Made by a program: the position numbers and the translations under genes
Shown here: one piece after another, positions 1 to 10,383 of the stretch
How positions within the stretch are numbered: the stretch's first letter is position 1
Layout of the letters: the number at the start of each line of letters is the position of its first letter
Source: an uncultured Rhodoblastus sp.
GTDB lineage: Bacteria; Pseudomonadota; Alphaproteobacteria; Rhizobiales; Beijerinckiaceae
NCBI RefSeq assembly: GCF_903903185.1
Contig: NZ_CAIUXT010000120.1
Span: 19,021 to 83,020 of the forward strand
Length of the DNA stretch: 64,000 nucleotides
Direction: 5' to 3'
Notes under the pieces: model-generated
Databases searched by the model: none
What the model saw: only the letters and a program-made list of their open reading frames with translations
Told to the model about the DNA's origin: nothing

Positions 1-78
1 TTGATGCATAATCCCTTCCGGGATTGACGCCGACCGTTTCTCGACGGAAAAACTTCAGGCGAAGAGCAAAGGCGCAGA

Positions 79-1236
79 ATGGCTGACTATTATCCGCTCC
101 TGGCCAAAGCCGTTTCCGGCCTGAAGGCGTCGACGCCGGAGACGCGGCAGGCAATTTACGAACGCGCGCGCAAGGCGCTGCTGGGGCAATTGCGCTCGAT
201 GCAGCCGCCGGCGCCCGAAGGCGCCATCGAGCGCGAAGCCGAGGCGCTCGACGAGGCCATCGCGCGGCTGGAGCGCGCCTTTTTCGGCGCTCCAACCGCC
301 GACGTCGCCGAACCCGCGCGCGACGAAACCACTATTGCCGAACCTGCCGCCGCCGCATCCGCCGTTCAACAGGCCGAACCCGCCGCGCCGGTCGATGAGC
401 CGGAAGTTGTGACGCTTGCGCCGCGCGAAAACGCCCGTCCGGCGGCGCCCAAACCCGATCTCAAGGAGCGCGGCGGCTGGCGGCGGATCGCCATCGTCGC
501 CGGCGCGCTGGCTTCGGTGCTGGCCCTCGTCGGCTTCGCCGCATGGAAATTGCGCGACAATCCGGAGGAACTGGCGCGCCGGAGGCCCACTCCGGAGGCG
601 GCCGAACCGAATACCGGCGGCAAGATCGGCGAAAGAATCGGCGATGGACAAGCGTCGCGAAATCCGGCGGGAGCGCCAGGCGGGCCGGTCATTCCCGTGG
701 CCTCCCGCGCCGCTGTATTGGCCCAGGCCCCTGACGAACCCGGCGGCGTCAAGACCTACATCGGTTCGGTGGTCTGGCGCCGCGATTCGGCCAACCGTGG
801 CCCCAACCAGCAACTGGCCGGCGCGATCCGCGCCGATATCGAGATTCCGGAAGCGAAATTCAAAGCCTCGGTGGTGATGGAAAAGAATTACGACACGGCG
901 CTTTCCTTCAGCCACACCATCAATCTGCGCTTCGAGCCGGCGGCGGGGTCGCCGATCGGCGATGTCAACGCCATCAACATGCCGGAAATGCGTCGCGACG
1001 ACGCCGCCAAGGGATCGCCTTTGCTCGGCCTGCCCGTCCAGATCGCGCCGAATGTCTTTCTGGTGGGGCTTGCTTCGGCTTCCGAGACGCAAAATCTCGA
1101 CCTGCTGCGCGGTCCGAACTGGATAGACATTCCGATGAGCATCGCCAATAGCCGCGTCGCCAAATTGACCTTCGAGAAAGGTCCGGGCGGCGACAAACTC
1201 GTCGCCGACGTCCTCGCGGAATGGAAGGGCCCATGA
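79..1236 (+). CDS. hypothetical protein with one central TM helix
   Basis: ORF of 385 aa with a coiled N-terminus, a hydrophobic segment (IAIVAGALASVLALVGFAAWKL) and a conserved-looking C-terminal half; longest non-overlapping frame here. Confidence 0.7.
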   Translation: MADYYPLLAKAVSGLKASTPETRQAIYERARKALLGQLRSMQPPAPEGAIEREAEALDEAIARLERAFFGAPTADVAEPARDETTIAEPAAAASAVQQAEPAAPVDEPEVVTLAPRENARPAAPKPDLKERGGWRRIAIVAGALASVLALVGFAAWKLRDNPEELARRRPTPEAAEPNTGGKIGERIGDGQASRNPAGAPGGPVIPVASRAAVLAQAPDEPGGVKTYIGSVVWRRDSANRGPNQQLAGAIRADIEIPEAKFKASVVMEKNYDTALSFSHTINLRFEPAAGSPIGDVNAINMPEMRRDDAAKGSPLLGLPVQIAPNVFLVGLASASETQNLDLLRGPNWIDIPMSIANSRVAKLTFEKGPGGDKLVADVLAEWKGP

Positions 1237-1347
1237 AAAGGCCGTCGTAATGGGCAGACCCATGCTGTAGAAACAATTGCCTGGAGACTTCTGTTTTAAA
1301 AGGCTCCAGAGCAACCTCTACGAACTGGCGCGCTCCAATCTGAGGCT

Positions 1348-2268
1348 TTAAAGCCGCGCCTGCGCCTGCGCCGGCGCGGACAGCGGCAGGGGACGCGGCA
1401 AGGCTTCGATGCGGGAGACGCGCTCGCGCACCGCCTGCTGCACTTTCTCGAATGCGCGCACCTCGATCTGCCGCACCCTTTCGCGCGAAATGCCGAATTC
1501 GGTGGAGAGATCTTCGAGCGTGATCGGATCGTCGGCGAGCCGGCGGGCCTCGAAAATGCGCCTTTCGCGCTCGTTGAGCACGCCGAGCGCCTGAGAAAGC
1601 GCCTCGCGGCGCGTGTCGCTTTCCTCGGACTGAACCAGAAGGCTCTCCTGACTCGCGGAATCGTCGACGAGCCAATCCTGCCACTCGCCTTCGCCCTCTT
1701 CGCGCAGCGGCGCATTGAGCGAGGCGTCGCCGCTGAGGCGGCGGTTCATATCGACGACTTCCTTCTGCGACACGCCGAGCTTGGTGGCGATGGCGGCGAC
1801 GTGGTCGTGTTTCAGATCGCCGTCCTCCAGCGCCGAGATCTGGCTCTTGGCCCGGCGCAGGTTGAAGAACAGCTTTTTCTGATTGGCCGTGGTGCCCATT
1901 TTGACAAGGCTCCACGAACGCAGGATATATTCCTGAATCGAGGCGCGGATCCACCACATCGCATAGGTGGCGAGGCGAAAGCCCTTTTCTGGCTCGAACC
2001 GCTTGACCGCCTGCATCAGCCCGATGTTGCCCTCGGAAATCACTTCGCCGATCGGCAGGCCGTAGCCGCGATAGCCCATGGCGATCTTGGCGACGAGCCG
2101 AAGATGCGAGGTGACCAACCGATGCGCTGCGGCGCTGTCGGAATGTTCGCGCCAGCTTTTGGCCAGCATGTATTCTTCCTGCGGCTGAAGCATGGGAAAA
2201 CGGCGGATTTCATCGAGATAACGCGACAGGCCACTGTCGCCTGCAAGAATGGGTAGCGCGGCTGCCAT
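1348..2268 (-). CDS. rpoH: RNA polymerase sigma-32 factor RpoH
   Basis: Sigma-70 region 2 (GNIGLMQAVKRFEPEKGFRLATYAMWWIRASIQEYILRSWSLVKMGTT, with the RpoH-type box downstream) and region 4 HTH (GISRERVRQIEVRAFEKVQ); start taken at MAAALPIL. Confidence 0.93.
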   Translation of the reverse strand: MAAALPILAGDSGLSRYLDEIRRFPMLQPQEEYMLAKSWREHSDSAAAHRLVTSHLRLVAKIAMGYRGYGLPIGEVISEGNIGLMQAVKRFEPEKGFRLATYAMWWIRASIQEYILRSWSLVKMGTTANQKKLFFNLRRAKSQISALEDGDLKHDHVAAIATKLGVSQKEVVDMNRRLSGDASLNAPLREEGEGEWQDWLVDDSASQESLLVQSEESDTRREALSQALGVLNERERRIFEARRLADDPITLEDLSTEFGISRERVRQIEVRAFEKVQQAVRERVSRIEALPRPLPLSAPAQAQARL

Positions 2269-2521
2269 CAAACCCTCCTGGATCCGGACGCCCGGCACGG
2301 CGCGTCCGAGACGGTCGCAACACGCCGACCGTCGAACGGAACATATAGGGACCAGAAACCATGGCCGAAAGAGGGCGATGCCTTCAAATCCCGATTAAAA
2401 ATCGGTAACCCGGCGCGCAGGCGCCTGTTCCCTCTACGGGGGAAAATGCTTTTTGGTTCTGGCATTGAACCGTCATTATGCGCTAACACAACGGTCAATC
2501 CCGAAAAAACAGGGCGCATCG

Positions 2522-3721
2522 ATGCAAAACTCCCTTTTCGCTAATGTCGCGGAACTTCCCCGCGACCCGATCCTCGGCCTGACCGAGGCCTTTGTCGCCG
2601 ACAAGAATCCGGGCCGCGTCAATCTCGGCGTCGGCGTCTATCAGGACGAAAGCGGAAAGACGCCGCTGCTGGCTTGCGTCAGGCTGGCGGAGGAAAATCT
2701 GCTCGCCAAGGCCGCGCCCCACAGCTATGTCCCGATCGACGGTCTTGGGGGCTTCAATTCCGCCATCACCCGGATGGTCTTCGCCGATTCCGCCGATTTC
2801 GCCCATGTCGCCACGGCGCAGGCGCTCGGCGGCACCGGCGCGCTGAAACTGGGCGCCGAACTCTTGAAGGTGATCTCGCCCGGCGCAAAAATATGGATCA
2901 GCGATCCGAGTTGGGAAAACCATCGCGCCTTGTTCTCCGCCGCCGGTTTTGCGGTCGAGACCTATCCCTATTACGGAGCCGATGGCGAACTGGACTTTTC
3001 AGGGCTGATCGCGGCGCTCGAAAAAATTCCCGCCGGCGACGTCGTGCTGCTGCACGCCTGCTGTCATAATCCGACCGGCCTCGACCTGTCGCAGGAACAG
3101 TGGCGACGAATCGCCAAAATCGTGCGCAAGCGCGGCCTGACGCCCTTTCTCGACACCGCCTATCTGGGCTTTGCCAAAGGTCTCGACGCCGACGCCTTTT
3201 CGGTGCGGCTGTTTGCCGAAGACGGCCGGCCTGTGTTGGTCTCCTTCTCGTTTTCCAAGTCGATGTCGCTGTATGGCGAGCGCGTCGGGGCCCTAAGCGT
3301 GCTGACCGCCAGTTCGGCGGAGCGCGGACGCGTGCTGAGCCAACTCAAGCGCATCGCCCGCGTCACCTATTCCTCTCCCCCGAGCCACGGCGCGGCGGCG
3401 GCGGCGCTGGTGCTGGCCGATCCGGCCTTGAGAACGCAATGGGTGGACGAACTCGCCAGGATGCGCCTGCGTATCAAGGCGATGCGCACGGCGCTGGCGG
3501 CCAACCTGTCCGAGCGCCTGCCGAACCGCGATTTTTCCTATATCACGCGCCAGAACGGCATGTTCTCCTACTCGCGCCTGACCGCGCCGCAGGCCATCGC
3601 ACTGCGCGAAAAATATGCGGTCTATGCGCTCGACAGCGGCCGTATCTGCGTCGCGGCGCTGAACGGCAAGAACATCGATTTCGTCAGCGAATGCATAGCC
3701 AAAGTGATGACGGAAGTCTGA
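2522..3721 (+). CDS. aromatic amino acid / aspartate aminotransferase (class I PLP)
   Basis: MQNSLFANVAELPRDPILGLTEAFVADKNPGRVNLGVGVYQDESGKTPLL; CCHNPTGLDLS; PLP lysine region SFSFSKSMSLYGERVGAL. Confidence 0.92.
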   Translation: MQNSLFANVAELPRDPILGLTEAFVADKNPGRVNLGVGVYQDESGKTPLLACVRLAEENLLAKAAPHSYVPIDGLGGFNSAITRMVFADSADFAHVATAQALGGTGALKLGAELLKVISPGAKIWISDPSWENHRALFSAAGFAVETYPYYGADGELDFSGLIAALEKIPAGDVVLLHACCHNPTGLDLSQEQWRRIAKIVRKRGLTPFLDTAYLGFAKGLDADAFSVRLFAEDGRPVLVSFSFSKSMSLYGERVGALSVLTASSAERGRVLSQLKRIARVTYSSPPSHGAAAAALVLADPALRTQWVDELARMRLRIKAMRTALAANLSERLPNRDFSYITRQNGMFSYSRLTAPQAIALREKYAVYALDSGRICVAALNGKNIDFVSECIAKVMTEV

Positions 3722-3928
3722 GGCGAGGCTCGGAAGTCTGGTTAACAACTTCGTCATGCCCGTGCTGGTTACGGGCGTCATGCAATCCACGCCGGGCCGC
3801 AGCCTCGGCGGAACCAAAAACAGCCTGAACCTCGCCACGAGAAGCCGCCGCGCCGCCGGTTAGCGTTCCGGCGGCGGCGCAATGGCGCAAGACGCGCGTG
3901 CGGGAATCGAGACGTTCCGGCAAGCCGG

Positions 3929-4567
3929 CTAAATCAACCCGTCGCGCTTCGCGGCCGCAGCGGCCTGCATGCGGTTCACGACATTGAAAGCCCTGAAAAT
4001 GGCGGTGACATGGACTTTGACGGTTTTGTCCGAAAGTCCGAGCGCCCGCCCGATTTCCTTGTTCGACTGCCCGGCGCTTAGCAGTTGCAACACCTCCTTC
4101 TGCCGCTCTGTCAGGCTCACAGCGATCTCAGGCCCGCCGTGGTCGTCCCCCGTGGCCAACGGCTCCGGCGTTTCATTCGCCAGCAAAGTCGGAACGTAGA
4201 CGTTGCCCGCGAGCACGAATTGCAGCGCCGCGAGAAGGGTCTTCGGGGGCGCCGATTTGGGAATATAGCCGACGGCGCCCGCGGCCAGGGCTTTGCGCAC
4301 GTCGCGAGGGTCCTCCGATGACGACAGAATGATCACCGGGAGTTCCGGTCGCCGCCGCCCGAATTCGCCGATCGCCGCCCATCCGTCGCCGCCGGGCATC
4401 GCCAGATCGAGAAGCACCGCATCGAGATCGGCATGAGCCTCGGCGAGCGCGAGGCCCCTCGCGCTATCCTCGGCCAGTAGCGCGGTCGTGTTTGATCCCG
4501 CCTGCCGCAGCAAAGCCGCAAGGCCCTCGCGCACGACCGGATGATCGTCGACAATCAGCAGTTTCAT
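3929..4567 (-). CDS. LuxR-family DNA-binding response regulator
   Basis: REC domain MKLLIVDDHPVVREGL...VLLDLAMPG...IPKSAPPKT plus LuxR HTH LTERQKEVLQLLSAGQSNKEIGRALGLSDKTVKVHVTAIFRAFNV. Confidence 0.9.
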   Translation of the reverse strand: MKLLIVDDHPVVREGLAALLRQAGSNTTALLAEDSARGLALAEAHADLDAVLLDLAMPGGDGWAAIGEFGRRRPELPVIILSSSEDPRDVRKALAAGAVGYIPKSAPPKTLLAALQFVLAGNVYVPTLLANETPEPLATGDDHGGPEIAVSLTERQKEVLQLLSAGQSNKEIGRALGLSDKTVKVHVTAIFRAFNVVNRMQAAAAAKRDGLI

Positions 4568-4842
4568 TTGCGGATTGTGGATCATTGCCTGTTGTTCGGC
4601 AAGCGAACCGGAGGTCTTAAGACCAGTCTTAGCCGCTCAGTCCAATTTACATAGCGGCATCATACGCAGAAAGTGGAAGGATGACGGTCAAGTACAAAGC
4701 ATACCAAGCTATGTCAAATTTATCGTGGACGATTGGTCGCGTCGAGCACAACAGGAATGGCGCGTGAATTGCGGACTATTGTTGCTCGTTGCCAAACAGA
4801 ATATTACTTAGGTCATTTTCCATTTAAAACCAGGAGGATAAC

Positions 4843-5559
4843 ATGACAAGAGTGCATCTGGCAGTGGCGTTTGCGGCGCTTGTCGCAGGTTCCGAAGCGG
4901 CCTCGGCAGCTGTGATCGATAACATTAACGGCAATTTCCTGCCGCCCTTCAATGTGTTTGGGCCGCCTATCGAAAACATCGGTTGGACCTATACGCCGTC
5001 TTTTTCCTATAATCTGGATGGCGTTTTTTCGTATTTCAAGGCCGTCCCGAACGCCACCGCCGGCGCGCGAACAGTCACAGTCGTCATCGAAAATACCCCG
5101 GGCGGTTCCCCCATCGCCAGCGGAACTTTCACTGTCGGAAACGGCGGTGGCGCTCAAGGGGCGACCTTTTCACCCATTACACTTACTGCGGGTCAAACCT
5201 ACTTCGTGGGCTTCGAGAATGTCGGCGATGGAACAGGCTCCAATACGAGCGGCGGTTTGGGCATCAACATTGTAGATTGGTATTCAGGTGTAAATGGTCA
5301 GCCTCTTAACCAGCAACCTGCCGGCACGGTCAACCTGAATGGTTGGTACTACGGTACGGCTTCGGGTAATGATTTCTCGAATTTCGTATCGCAAACGCCG
5401 TTTGCCGCGCCGATACTCAACTTCTATGGGACGCCAATCAGCACGGGCGCCGTCCCCGAACCGTCCACTTGGGCAATGATGCTGCTCGGCTTCGCCGGCC
5501 TTGGCCTGGCCGGCTATCGTCGGCAAAGAAAGACCGATGCGGTTGCCGATGCGGCCTGA
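4843..5559 (+). CDS. PEP-CTERM sorting domain-containing secreted protein
   Basis: N-terminal signal peptide and C-terminal VPEPSTWAMMLLGFAGLGLAGYRRQRK. Confidence 0.9.
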   Translation: MTRVHLAVAFAALVAGSEAASAAVIDNINGNFLPPFNVFGPPIENIGWTYTPSFSYNLDGVFSYFKAVPNATAGARTVTVVIENTPGGSPIASGTFTVGNGGGAQGATFSPITLTAGQTYFVGFENVGDGTGSNTSGGLGINIVDWYSGVNGQPLNQQPAGTVNLNGWYYGTASGNDFSNFVSQTPFAAPILNFYGTPISTGAVPEPSTWAMMLLGFAGLGLAGYRRQRKTDAVADAA

Positions 5560-5586
5560 TCCGCGAGCGCCGCTATAAATTGCAAG

Positions 5587-5617
5587 AGACCGCCGCGAGG
5601 CGGTCTTTTCGTTTTTA
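5587..5617 (+). terminator. Rho-independent terminator
   Basis: Hairpin agaccgccgcgaggcggtct followed by ttttcgttttt just after the PEP-CTERM gene. Confidence 0.8.
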
Positions 5618-5673
5618 AGGCCGCTTGTCGCCAGAAGCGAGTTTGAACTGTTCTCCAAGCGGTTGCTGCCTTA

Positions 5674-7521
5674 ATGATGACCGAGGGCCCTACAATCCTG
5701 ACGGTGGTTTTGCAAGGCAGGGAGTTGCGCATGCCTCGCGAGGTTGTCAGCGACCGGATTCGCGCAGAGCAGATCCGAATGCTCTATGGAACCGGGCGGG
5801 TGGGCGTCATCGCCGCCGCCGTTTCGGCCTTTCTGCTTGCCGGGGCATTGCAATTCATTGGCAGTTCGTCGTCGCTCGGAACCCGGTTGTGGTTGGCCTA
5901 CGTCGTTGTCGTCGTGACCGGCCATCTCGCGCTGTGCCGACGGTTTTGGCGCGCGGCGCCCGCCGACGCCGCCTGGCGCCCATGGGCTTTGGGGTTCGTC
6001 GCGTTCAGCGGCGCCGAGGGAGCGATGTGGGCCCTCGCCTCGGCGGCGCTGACCACGCCCGGGCAGGTCGATCAGCAGCTGCTCGTGTTGGTGGTTGCCG
6101 GCTCGGTCGCCGCTGGCGCCCTGGCGGTGTTCGGCACTTACCTTCCCGCCTTCTACGCCCTGCTGTTTCCCTTCGCCGTTCCTTATGCAATCGCTGCGGC
6201 GGCCGGGGGCAGGCCGTTTGACCATTCGCTTGCAATATTGTTCCCCATCTACATCGTCGCCTTCGCGGTCCTGGGGCGGAAAATCAGCGCAAATCTCGTT
6301 GAAACGCTGCGCCTGCGCTTCGAGAACGAGGATCTGGCCCGCGAGTTGCGCATTCAGAAAGAGGCCGCCGAACAGGCCAATATCGCCAAATCAAGCTTTC
6401 TCGCTGCGGCAAGCCATGATCTTCGCCAGCCCGTCCATGCGCTGAGCCTGCTGGTCGGCGCGTTGCAGGGGCACGCGATGAGCGACGAGATGCGGGGTCT
6501 CGTCGAGCACATCGGCGGTTCGGTCGCCGCCATGGACGGCCTCTTCAATTCGCTGCTCGACATTTCCAGGCTCGACGCTGGCGTCGTGAAGACCAGCATC
6601 GAGGAGTTTGCGATCCAGCCGCTGCTCGCGCGAGTCTGCCGAGACTACGGCGACGAGGCCGAGACCAGGGGCCTGGGTCTGGTTTTGCTCCCGTGTTCCG
6701 CCATCGTGCGCAGCGACCCGGTGCTGATCGAGCGAATCCTGCGCAATCTCGTCGCCAACGCGCTGCGCTACACGGAGAGCGGGCGCGTCGTCGTCGGGTG
6801 TCGCCGACGCAACGGGCTTCGGATCGAGGTTTGGGATACCGGGCGCGGCATCCCGCCGGACCAGCAGCAGCAGATCTTTCGCGAGTTCTACCAGTTGGCC
6901 AATAGCGAGCGCGACCGTGCGAAAGGCCTCGGATTGGGGCTGGCGATTGTCGACCGGCTTGCGAAACTGCTCGATTGCCGCCTCTCGCTAAAATCGGCGC
7001 CCGGCAAAGGCTCGGTGTTCCGGATCGTCGTCCCGCTCGCCCACAATCAGGTTCTCAACGCCGCCCTTGCGCCCGAAGCGCCATTGAACGCCATGCCCCG
7101 CGGGCTGATCCTGGTCATCGACGATGACGCCGCCATTCAAGGGGCCATGGCAAGTCTGCTGTCGAGTTGGGGACACGAGGTCGTGGCGGCCGGTTCCCTT
7201 GCCGAAATGCTCGAGCGCGTCGAGACATCGCTGCGGCGCCCCGACCTCCTGCTTTGCGATTACCGGCTGCGCGATGGCGAGAACGGCATCGACGTCATCC
7301 GACGCTTGCAGTCCGAGTATAACGAAGCCCTGCCCGCGGTGCTGATTACCGGCGATACGGCCCCCGACCGGCTCAGAGAAGCAAGGGAAAGCGGCCTGAT
7401 CCTGCTTCACAAGCCGGTCACCAACATCAAACTCAGGGCGACGGTCGGAAATCTGATTCGGGCCAACATCGGCGATAGGCTAAAGGATGCGGAGATATCC
7501 GGGAGCGAGCAGCTTTCTTAA
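5674..7521 (+). CDS. multi-TM hybrid sensor histidine kinase/response regulator
   Basis: Several TM segments, H-box SSFLAAASHDLRQPVHALSLLVGAL, HATPase GLGLGLAIVDRLAKLL, C-terminal REC LILVIDDDAAIQGAM...LLCDYRLRDGENG. Confidence 0.9.
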   Translation: MMTEGPTILTVVLQGRELRMPREVVSDRIRAEQIRMLYGTGRVGVIAAAVSAFLLAGALQFIGSSSSLGTRLWLAYVVVVVTGHLALCRRFWRAAPADAAWRPWALGFVAFSGAEGAMWALASAALTTPGQVDQQLLVLVVAGSVAAGALAVFGTYLPAFYALLFPFAVPYAIAAAAGGRPFDHSLAILFPIYIVAFAVLGRKISANLVETLRLRFENEDLARELRIQKEAAEQANIAKSSFLAAASHDLRQPVHALSLLVGALQGHAMSDEMRGLVEHIGGSVAAMDGLFNSLLDISRLDAGVVKTSIEEFAIQPLLARVCRDYGDEAETRGLGLVLLPCSAIVRSDPVLIERILRNLVANALRYTESGRVVVGCRRRNGLRIEVWDTGRGIPPDQQQQIFREFYQLANSERDRAKGLGLGLAIVDRLAKLLDCRLSLKSAPGKGSVFRIVVPLAHNQVLNAALAPEAPLNAMPRGLILVIDDDAAIQGAMASLLSSWGHEVVAAGSLAEMLERVETSLRRPDLLLCDYRLRDGENGIDVIRRLQSEYNEALPAVLITGDTAPDRLREARESGLILLHKPVTNIKLRATVGNLIRANIGDRLKDAEISGSEQLS

Positions 7522-7669
7522 AGCGATCCGGCAGCCATCCGTCTCCTTGCATTTTCCCGGCGGCAGGACCGTCTTTGCTGCCCGTTGCGCGGTGAACGCG
7601 GCATAGCCGGCGAGGCTCGCGAAGGACGGCGACGACCGCCGCAAGCGCCAGCCGCGCGCGCCGCCCGCC

Positions 7670-9292
7670 TCATTCAACCACCACTTCCCGGTCCGCCGGC
7701 CATTTCAGGCGATAGGCGAGGCGCAGTTCTTTGGCGGCGTTTGGCGCGAGGTCGAAACGCCAGCGCAACAGGCCCTGCTTGCCTTCCGGGGACTTTTCGT
7801 CGGGCGGCGTGGTCTGTCCCAGAATCTCGATGGCGATGGCGCTGTTTTCCGAAAAAGGCGTCTGGTCGGTGACCACCGCGTGGATCGGGAAATCGTGCAG
7901 GTTGCGCACGACCGTGCCGACCTCGCGGGTTTCGGTGCGGGTCTGGCCAAACAACGACGGCTCGTTTTCCTTGCGCGACACGGGGGCGCGCACAACGCTC
8001 ACGCGGTCGTCGGCGCCAAAGCCCAGATCGAGCGCCGCGCCCGGCGCCGCAAAAGCCAGCCGGCTCTGGCCGACCAGCGCGCCGTCGCGGAAAATCGAGA
8101 CTTGCCCCGGCAGCAGCGGCGCCTCTTCGCCATTGACGAAATGAGCGGAAAGGAAAGCGCGCGGATCGAGCGCCGGAGAAATCCGCCAGCTAAGGGCGGC
8201 TTCCGGCTGCTGCATCGTCAGGCCGATGTTTTTGGTCGTCCCATCCGAGGCGAGGCTCACTTTTCCCGGCGCGCGGAATTTCGACTGCCAGGTTCCGGCC
8301 TCGATCCGGCTTGGTCGATCTTCGGCGCGCATCGGCGCCGGCGCCGGCGCGGCGGCGAGCGTCGAGGCGGCCTTGGCCTGCGGCGCGGCGCCGACGGGAA
8401 AGGCGACCGGCGGCTGGACAAAATCAACGATCCGGGGCGTCACCTGCGGCGCCTCGGTTCCCCCGGTGGCGGGGAAGGCGGCGAGGACCAGCGACACATT
8501 ACTCCAGTCTTCGCCGGTTGTTTGCGAGATCAGCGCGCGGCGGCTCAGCTCCAGATGGGGCTTGCCGTCTTTTCCGCCGCTGTCGAGCCGCGCGTCATAG
8601 GCCGGGGTCCAGCGCGCGCCGGGGACGCGGTAGTTGAGAACCAGCCGGAATTTTCCAGCCGCCGGGGCCTCGACTTCGACCGCGACATCCCGCGCCGGCC
8701 CGGCAAAGGACGGGGTCGGGCGGGCCGTCTCCAGCGCCTTGATGCGGGCGTCGATCTCGGCGACGGCGGCGCGTGCGGCGCGCAAGTCGAGCCCGATCTT
8801 TTCGAGCGCCACGCCGATGACCTCCCAGACCTGCGGCCAATCCTCCGGCTTCAGCGCCTTGCCGTCGGCGCCGAGCTTTTCCGGGTTGGCGTGAGAAAAG
8901 CGTTTCATCATCGCCTGTTTGCCGTCGAGCGCGTCGATCTTGACCTGGGCTTCGTCGCGCTCCACCCGGAGTTTCTTGAGTTGCATCTCCAGCGCGCTGT
9001 CGCTGACCGGCGCCGGAGCCTTTCTCGCATCCACCGCGCCAAGCAGGATTTTCTGGTCGCCTTCGCCGCTGACGCGCAGCGAGCCGGGATCGATTCCACC
9101 GGGCAAGGCGTGAAACACCAGCCGGCTCGTCCCGGCGGGCAGATCGACGTCGGCTGAGCGCGTCACCAAGGCCGCATCGGGATAGAGCGTCACCGTGTCG
9201 ATGCGCGAGGCGGCGTCGATGTCGGCGGCGCGCGCCGGAGCGGCAGCGCACAGGGCCAGAATCGAAAGGGCGGCGGCTTCTCTTTTACGCAT
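7670..9292 (-). CDS. mucoidy inhibitor MuiA family protein (DUF4140/DUF4139)
   Basis: DUF4140-like start IDTVTLYPDAALVTRSADVDLPAGTSRLVFHALPGGIDPGSLRV and DUF4139-like NYRVPGARWTPAYDARLDS; N-terminal signal peptide. Confidence 0.85.
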   Translation of the reverse strand: MRKREAAALSILALCAAAPARAADIDAASRIDTVTLYPDAALVTRSADVDLPAGTSRLVFHALPGGIDPGSLRVSGEGDQKILLGAVDARKAPAPVSDSALEMQLKKLRVERDEAQVKIDALDGKQAMMKRFSHANPEKLGADGKALKPEDWPQVWEVIGVALEKIGLDLRAARAAVAEIDARIKALETARPTPSFAGPARDVAVEVEAPAAGKFRLVLNYRVPGARWTPAYDARLDSGGKDGKPHLELSRRALISQTTGEDWSNVSLVLAAFPATGGTEAPQVTPRIVDFVQPPVAFPVGAAPQAKAASTLAAAPAPAPMRAEDRPSRIEAGTWQSKFRAPGKVSLASDGTTKNIGLTMQQPEAALSWRISPALDPRAFLSAHFVNGEEAPLLPGQVSIFRDGALVGQSRLAFAAPGAALDLGFGADDRVSVVRAPVSRKENEPSLFGQTRTETREVGTVVRNLHDFPIHAVVTDQTPFSENSAIAIEILGQTTPPDEKSPEGKQGLLRWRFDLAPNAAKELRLAYRLKWPADREVVVE

Positions 9293-9453
9293 GTTTTTGT
9301 TCCGGGCTTTGGCGAAGGCGGATCATTCGCCGCCATTTGCGATTTTTTTTCGACGCAAAAGCGCCGTTACCGATTTGCAAGGCGCTTTTGCTGGACGGGG
9401 GCGGCAATCGCCGACATGGTCGGCGCGACCGCTGCACTCGAAAAGGCGCCCGC

Positions 9454-10383
9454 GTGACCGAATTTTTTCGCCGGATCGGGCGCAGCCTTTACGACCGCGC
9501 CGTGATCCCGCTGATGCTGACGGCGGCGCTCTGGGGCGCCAATGGCGTCGTCAGCCGCGCGGCGGTCGGCGAGGTTTCGCCCATGACCATGGTGACGCTG
9601 CGCTGGCTGGTGGTCTGCGCCCTGCTGGCGCCGCTGCTGCATGGCCAGATCGTCCGATATGAAGGCGAATTGCGCCGGCGCTGGCGCTATATCGGCTTGA
9701 TGGCGCTCTGTGGCTATACCGGCTTCAACGTTTTGTTCTATCTCGCCGGCTACTGGACCAGCGCGGTCAACATCACGCTGCTGCAAGGCTCGATCCCGCC
9801 GATGGTCCTTGCCGGGGCCGCCTTGTTCAAGGGGCTTCGCGTCACGCCGATGCAGATCGTTGGCATGGCGGTGTCCTTTGCCGGCGTCGGGTTGATCGGG
9901 ACGCGCGGCGACCTTTCCAATCTCGCGGCGATGGACTTCAATCGCGGCGACCTGATGCTGCTCGCCGCCTGCGCGCTTTACGCCGGCTATACGATTGCGC
10001 TTCGCGACCGGCCGCATCTGCCGCCGATGGTGTTTTTTGCCGGCATGGCGATCGCCGCTTTCGCCGCGTCGCTGCCTTTGTTCGCCGTCGAGATTTTTTC
10101 GGCGAGCTATCGCTGGCCAACCGCCAAGGGCTTTGCGCTGGTGCTGTTCGTCGGCCTCGGGCCGTCGCTGGTCAGCCAGCTGTTTTTCATGCGGGCGGTC
10201 GAATTGATCGGCCCCGGCCGCGCTGGTATTTTCACCAATCTGACGCCGCTGTTTGGCGCTTTTTTCGCGATCGTTTTGCTCGGCGAGCCTTTTCACCTTT
10301 ATCATGCGGCGGCGCTGGCGCTGGGTCTTGGCGGCATAGGTCTGGCCGAGACCGGCAAGAGGCGCGCGGAGGAGCCTGTATGA
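9454..10383 (+). CDS. EamA/DMT family transporter
   Basis: About 10 TM helices; LTAALWGANGVVSRAAVGEVSPMTMVTLRWLVV and C-terminal repeat LTPLFGAFFAIVLLGEPFHLYHAAALALGLGGIGLAE; GTG start inferred. Confidence 0.87.
   Translation: MTEFFRRIGRSLYDRAVIPLMLTAALWGANGVVSRAAVGEVSPMTMVTLRWLVVCALLAPLLHGQIVRYEGELRRRWRYIGLMALCGYTGFNVLFYLAGYWTSAVNITLLQGSIPPMVLAGAALFKGLRVTPMQIVGMAVSFAGVGLIGTRGDLSNLAAMDFNRGDLMLLAACALYAGYTIALRDRPHLPPMVFFAGMAIAAFAASLPLFAVEIFSASYRWPTAKGFALVLFVGLGPSLVSQLFFMRAVELIGPGRAGIFTNLTPLFGAFFAIVLLGEPFHLYHAAALALGLGGIGLAETGKRRAEEPV

Noticed and set aside
974-1957. 327-aa minus-strand ORF
   Set aside because: Overlaps rpoH in an alternative frame and runs antisense to the upstream hypothetical gene; R-rich translation.
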